Source: Bacteroidetes bacterium 43-93
GTDB taxonomy: Bacteria; Bacteroidota; Bacteroidia; Chitinophagales; Chitinophagaceae
NCBI GenBank assembly: GCA_001897855.1
Contig: MKUO01000001.1
Span: 434,001 to 498,000 of the forward strand
DNA: 64,000 nucleotides
Direction: 5' to 3'
Positions 61,205 through 64,000 of the stretch are shown here, piece after piece. Position 1 is the first letter of the stretch. Every line of letters begins with the position of its first letter. Both the position numbers and the translations under genes were made by a program. The notes below the pieces were generated by a model, which saw nothing but the letters and a program-made list of their open reading frames with translations, was not told where the DNA came from and searched no databases.

Positions 61205-61969
61205 TTACTTGCTAACAGCGGAAAGGTATATACCACCATAGAACCCTTTTGCCATAGCTAACGCGTAGGCGCCGGGCATGTGTATTACACTGTTGACTTT
61301 AACACTTGGTGCATTGTCCCACAGGTCCGACGGATTGGTAACCATCGTTATGGTTGGGTTAGCACCATTGCCAATTTGCACAGTCTTGCCAAATTCTGCG
61401 GTATTTACGGTTACTACATTGTATTGTCCGCTAAAACCACCCATGTGCAGTGCGAATGAACCTGTCGGGCTATTGGGTGATCGTCCTTCAGCTTTCATCA
61501 TAATGTAGCCGCTGTTCCAATCCCAGAACATACCGTTTTGTAACGACAACGCTCCTGTTTGTGCCCCCGATACATTGTGCAGGCTATCCACACCCATAGT
61601 GTATTGAACCGCAGTATAATTCATAAAAGGTACATCAGGAATAGTAATGGTTGATGCTTCGGCAGATTGAGCATCCAGTAAGAAATAGCTGTCAGGCATC
61701 GACCACCATACTCCGTCTGCCCTTTTTAGTTTAATGTTAGAGACATAGTATCTTATATTGGTAAATATCAAGGTATCGCCTGTCTTTTCCTGTACCACCT
61801 TCTGTTCCAGCGCCAGCGGTGTTTCATTTTTACCCCAAACATAGGTAAACTGCATTTTTACAGTACCGTTGGCTGGCGTCCATACAGTGGGGCTTTTTTC
61901 GCAAGATGAAAACATAGCGCCTATTGCTGCTATCGATAACAGGGTCAGTGTGTATATAGCTTTTTTCAT
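61205..61969 (-). CDS. MbnP family copper-binding lipoprotein
   Basis: 254 residues. Lipobox GAMFSSC (Cys23). The beta-rich body has TNIRYYVSNIKLKRADG, TMGVDSLHNVSGA, and the family core NGMFWDWNSGYIMMKAEG with Trp149 and Trp151; later His residues (FALHMGG, SVIHMPGAYALAMAKGFYGG) could bind metal. In characterised MbnPs a Trp becomes kynurenine through the MbnH partner and this allows copper binding. Which Trp would be modified here is inference. Co-transcribed with the diheme enzyme. Confidence 0.9.
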   Translation of the reverse strand: MKKAIYTLTLLSIAAIGAMFSSCEKSPTVWTPANGTVKMQFTYVWGKNETPLALEQKVVQEKTGDTLIFTNIRYYVSNIKLKRADGVWWSMPDSYFLLDAQSAEASTITIPDVPFMNYTAVQYTMGVDSLHNVSGAQTGALSLQNGMFWDWNSGYIMMKAEGRSPNSPTGSFALHMGGFSGQYNVVTVNTAEFGKTVQIGNGANPTITMVTNPSDLWDNAPSVKVNSVIHMPGAYALAMAKGFYGGIYLSAVSK

Positions 61970-62075
61970 AACAAAAATTAAGAATTATCTCTTGTTTTTA
62001 AAGTTACGTAATACCGTTCATCGTTAATATGACGGGAGGCAGAAATTTACTACGATGAATGATTTTAACACTGTT

Positions 62076-63524
62076 TTAATTTATCCTCGCAAACATGTAA
62101 TCCTCGCCTACCCGAAACACCTTTTTTATATATACGGGATGCTCTTCGTTGTAGATTTTATTAGCTAAAAGCAGTAATTGCCCGCTGTGGTATCGGGCAT
62201 CTGAGATATTGTCGATTTTCAGCATGGGTTTTTGCTGCCATTCGGCATATAATAAGATGTTTTGATAAGGGGCGCCTAAACAAATGATTGTATCACAGCT
62301 ATGCAGCGTATCCGCATTTTCTTTGATAGCCAGGTGTAATTCCTCGGGCTCGGTAACGATATTAATAACATGCCTTACGGTAAGCGCTAACCACAGGCCT
62401 AAGAATAAATACCCGGCTTGTCTCCTCCTTGCTGCGAAATATTGCATCCCGCTAACTAAGATAATGGTTAACTGGGGCCAAACTGGTGCCAGGTACCAGT
62501 CGTGCTGGTTCATAGATAGTGTTAGGAAAAGGATAGGTAGTACGCTAAGAGAAATAGCAAAAAATATCGCTGGATGGTGTTGGGTGTAATTTCTCAGGTC
62601 TTTGCGATGTTTATATAATAGTATACAGCCGGTGAATGCTATTAGGTAAAAAATATAGTTCCAGATGTTCATTCGCACATCAAAAGCATGTGCACAGAAA
62701 AAATAGTCTCTTATATATTTGCCATGATCAAAATCGGCATCTGTAAAACGCCTTACCACATCATGCCAGAGCAATACTTCTATTGAGCTATTACTCCCGT
62801 ATCTTGATTGCCCCGGATCAGTTCGGAGCCCATAGAGGCTTTGCAGTAAAAGCCACGATGCTGCAATTAATATAGAAAGTGCCACCGCTAACCAGGTAAG
62901 TTTGTCCTTTAGTATTTGTTTCCATTTACCGCTATAGATGGCGTAAAGCATAAGACCCGGTATAAATAAAAACGCGGCAGGCCCTTTTGCATAAAAAGCA
63001 AGCCCGGTAAATGCTCCGGTTAGGAGTATGGCAGCCCGGTTACCCCCATCAATATATCTCACAAAATAGTAGGCGGATGCAGTCAGAAACCAGGTAAGTA
63101 GTATATCAAAATCGCCTGTTAACCCCACATGCATACCCAAAATAGCTTTGCATGAGAGTAGCAATAGGCAACAGTACATAGCTGTTCGCCGGTCTTTTAA
63201 GTTCTTCACCAGCAAATAGAAATAAGTAAAGAATGCTAGAGTAAACACGAACGAAGGGAAACGAAGCCCCCATTCATTATATCCAAAAAGATTATACGAG
63301 GCAACAATACACCAGGTTAGTAATGGCGGTTTGGCGTTCCATGTATCTGGTTCACCGGCATAATAGAGATTGAAATAGTCGTGGTTTTGAGCCATTTCGT
63401 AGGCGTTCACTCCATTTCTGGCTTCATCCCATTCCTGTACATTAAAATGGCCAATGTTTGGCAAGACAAAAACTGTTACAAGGACAAGGGTAATTAGTAA
63501 GTAGTAGTTTTCAAGTTTTTTCAT
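62076..63524 (-). CDS. GT39/ArnT-like membrane glycosyltransferase
   Basis: 482 residues, GT-C fold with about 11 hydrophobic segments. The first periplasmic loop has VQEWDEARNGVNAYEMAQN with the catalytic Asp-Glu, then WNAKPPLLTW and GLRFPSFVF, the layout of the polyprenyl-phosphate-dependent PMT/ArnT family. It transfers a sugar from a lipid carrier to a lipid or protein at the outer face of the inner membrane. Target unknown. No linked sugar-nucleotide genes. Confidence 0.92.
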   Translation of the reverse strand: MKKLENYYLLITLVLVTVFVLPNIGHFNVQEWDEARNGVNAYEMAQNHDYFNLYYAGEPDTWNAKPPLLTWCIVASYNLFGYNEWGLRFPSFVFTLAFFTYFYLLVKNLKDRRTAMYCCLLLLSCKAILGMHVGLTGDFDILLTWFLTASAYYFVRYIDGGNRAAILLTGAFTGLAFYAKGPAAFLFIPGLMLYAIYSGKWKQILKDKLTWLAVALSILIAASWLLLQSLYGLRTDPGQSRYGSNSSIEVLLWHDVVRRFTDADFDHGKYIRDYFFCAHAFDVRMNIWNYIFYLIAFTGCILLYKHRKDLRNYTQHHPAIFFAISLSVLPILFLTLSMNQHDWYLAPVWPQLTIILVSGMQYFAARRRQAGYLFLGLWLALTVRHVINIVTEPEELHLAIKENADTLHSCDTIICLGAPYQNILLYAEWQQKPMLKIDNISDARYHSGQLLLLANKIYNEEHPVYIKKVFRVGEDYMFARIN

Positions 63525-63600
63525 ACCTGGGGCAGCGATTGAAAATATGTAAAAAACATTAAAAACTCTCGGTAACTGCGCTTTTTATAGATTTTATTAA

Positions 63601-63608
63601 TATCTTTG
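63601..63608 (+). promoter_or_regulatory. -7 box of rpsA
   Basis: TATCTTTG matches TAnnTTTG; the -33 side (CTTTTTAT near 63581) is a weak match. The leader would be about 33 bases. Confidence 0.65.
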
Positions 63609-63631
63609 CCGTCCCAAAAATTTCACTTAAA

Positions 63632-63637
63632 AGGAGG
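63632..63637 (+). promoter_or_regulatory. strong Shine-Dalgarno before rpsA
   Basis: AGGAGG at 63632-63637 is a full anti-SD match nine bases before a TTG start at 63647. Bacteroidota seldom use SD sequences; this site fixes the start codon, as no ATG lies in the region. Confidence 0.75.
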
Positions 63638-63646
63638 GACTAAACA

Positions 63647-64000
63647 TTGGAAGAAAACCAAATTATTAACCAAACTGCGGCTCTGCCAGACAGCCAGAGC
63701 GGCGCTCACGACGATTTCGATTGGAGCGTAGACAAAAGGAACGTAGCTTCTTACAGTAAAGATAAGCGCGTTGAAATGGAAAAAGTGTATGACAGCACTT
63801 TTAAAACTATTGACGAAGCACAACTGTTGCAAGGTACTATCGTAGGCCTTACAAAAACAGATGCTATCGTTAACATCGGTTTCAAATCAGATGGCCTGAT
63901 CTCTCTGAACGAATTCCGCGATATGCCTGATGTTAAGATCGGTGAAGATATCGAGGTAATGGTTGTAGAGAAAGAAGACAGGAATGGCCACTTGCACCTG
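63647..64000 (+). CDS. rpsA: 30S ribosomal protein S1, 5' part
   Basis: 118 codons from TTG 63647 to the window edge, no stop. The N-terminus is acidic and polar, DDFDWSVDKRNVASYSKDKR, then the first S1 domain: LLQGTIVGLTKTDAIVNIGF, SDGLISLNEFRDMPDVKIGE and EVMVVEKEDRNGHLHL. S1 binds mRNA leaders and brings them to the ribosome, the key role in a group that rarely uses SD pairing. Most of the protein lies outside the window. Confidence 0.93.
   Translation, partial: MEENQIINQTAALPDSQSGAHDDFDWSVDKRNVASYSKDKRVEMEKVYDSTFKTIDEAQLLQGTIVGLTKTDAIVNIGFKSDGLISLNEFRDMPDVKIGEDIEVMVVEKEDRNGHLHL

Noticed and set aside
1-64000. Search for CRISPR arrays, IS elements, prophage and toxin-antitoxin pairs
   Set aside because: None seen: no regular direct repeats, transposase or phage genes; most open frames on opposite strands are shadows of annotated genes.

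Overview
The window is chromosomal DNA of a free-living member of the Bacteroidota, probably order Chitinophagales. The evidence is internal: type IX secretion sorting domains at C-termini, many SSCKK-type lipoproteins, TTTG / TAnnTTTG promoters, very few Shine-Dalgarno sequences, a family M16 protease, an exosortase with a tiny CTERM substrate, and a full set of Bacteroidota-type housekeeping genes. There is no phage, insertion sequence or CRISPR array.

Layout. 1-4.2 kb: two tandem paralogous FG-GAP/VCBS surface proteins. 4.2-9.3 kb: SDR enzyme, a PurE-like fragment, a PhoH ATPase, two lipoproteins, a LuxE-like enzyme and tRNA-Leu(CAG). 9.3-14.9 kb: an accessory block of AraC regulators, SDR, SnoaL-like, DHFR-like and aldo/keto reductase genes. 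14.9-18.2 kb: two tandem ClC channels/transporters. 18.3-21.4 kb: a three-gene glycan operon (membrane GT87-like, GT2, polysaccharide deacetylase). 21.5-28.3 kb: DUF1579 lipoprotein, YraN, sugar-phosphate isomerase, SRP RNA, transaldolase, EamA protein, phytoene-desaturase-like enzyme, phosphohexomutase. 28.4-32.4 kb: M16 protease and RecA. 32.5-35.5 kb: FAD reductase, then a TetR / HMA-like / MFS operon with a palindromic operator in its promoter. 36.2-37.1 kb: rpsL-rpsG, not followed by fusA. 37.2-39.8 kb: an exosortase module (46-residue mature substrate, exosortase, partner membrane protein) and an HTTM protein. 39.8-43.1 kb: cysteine desulfurase, DinB, SPOUT methyltransferase, ClpS, BamE-like protein. 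43.2-48.4 kb: DPP-IV-type protease, BrkB protein, a cytochrome c/copper-monooxygenase-like lipoprotein, a thioredoxin-like protein. 48.4-51.9 kb: DUF763, then a lipid operon (acyltransferase, desaturase, small protein). 52-55.5 kb: fdhD, a DUF7009-like gene and a molybdopterin FdhF/YdeP oxidoreductase. 55.6-59 kb: LamG/T9SS protein, then a YciI/DGPF and ECF42-type sigma pair. 59-62 kb: two diheme peroxidases tail to tail, one paired with an MbnP protein, the other behind a Fur-like palindrome. 62-64 kb: GT39 transferase and the start of rpsA, which has a strong Shine-Dalgarno sequence and a TTG start.

The loci most worth following up are the compact exosortase module, the MbnP/MbnH-like pair with its facing peroxidase, the c-type cytochrome fused to a copper-monooxygenase-like domain, and the PurE-like fragment. 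Starts were moved from the longest open frame to an internal ATG wherever a signal peptide, lipobox or family alignment placed the start there; each such entry says so.
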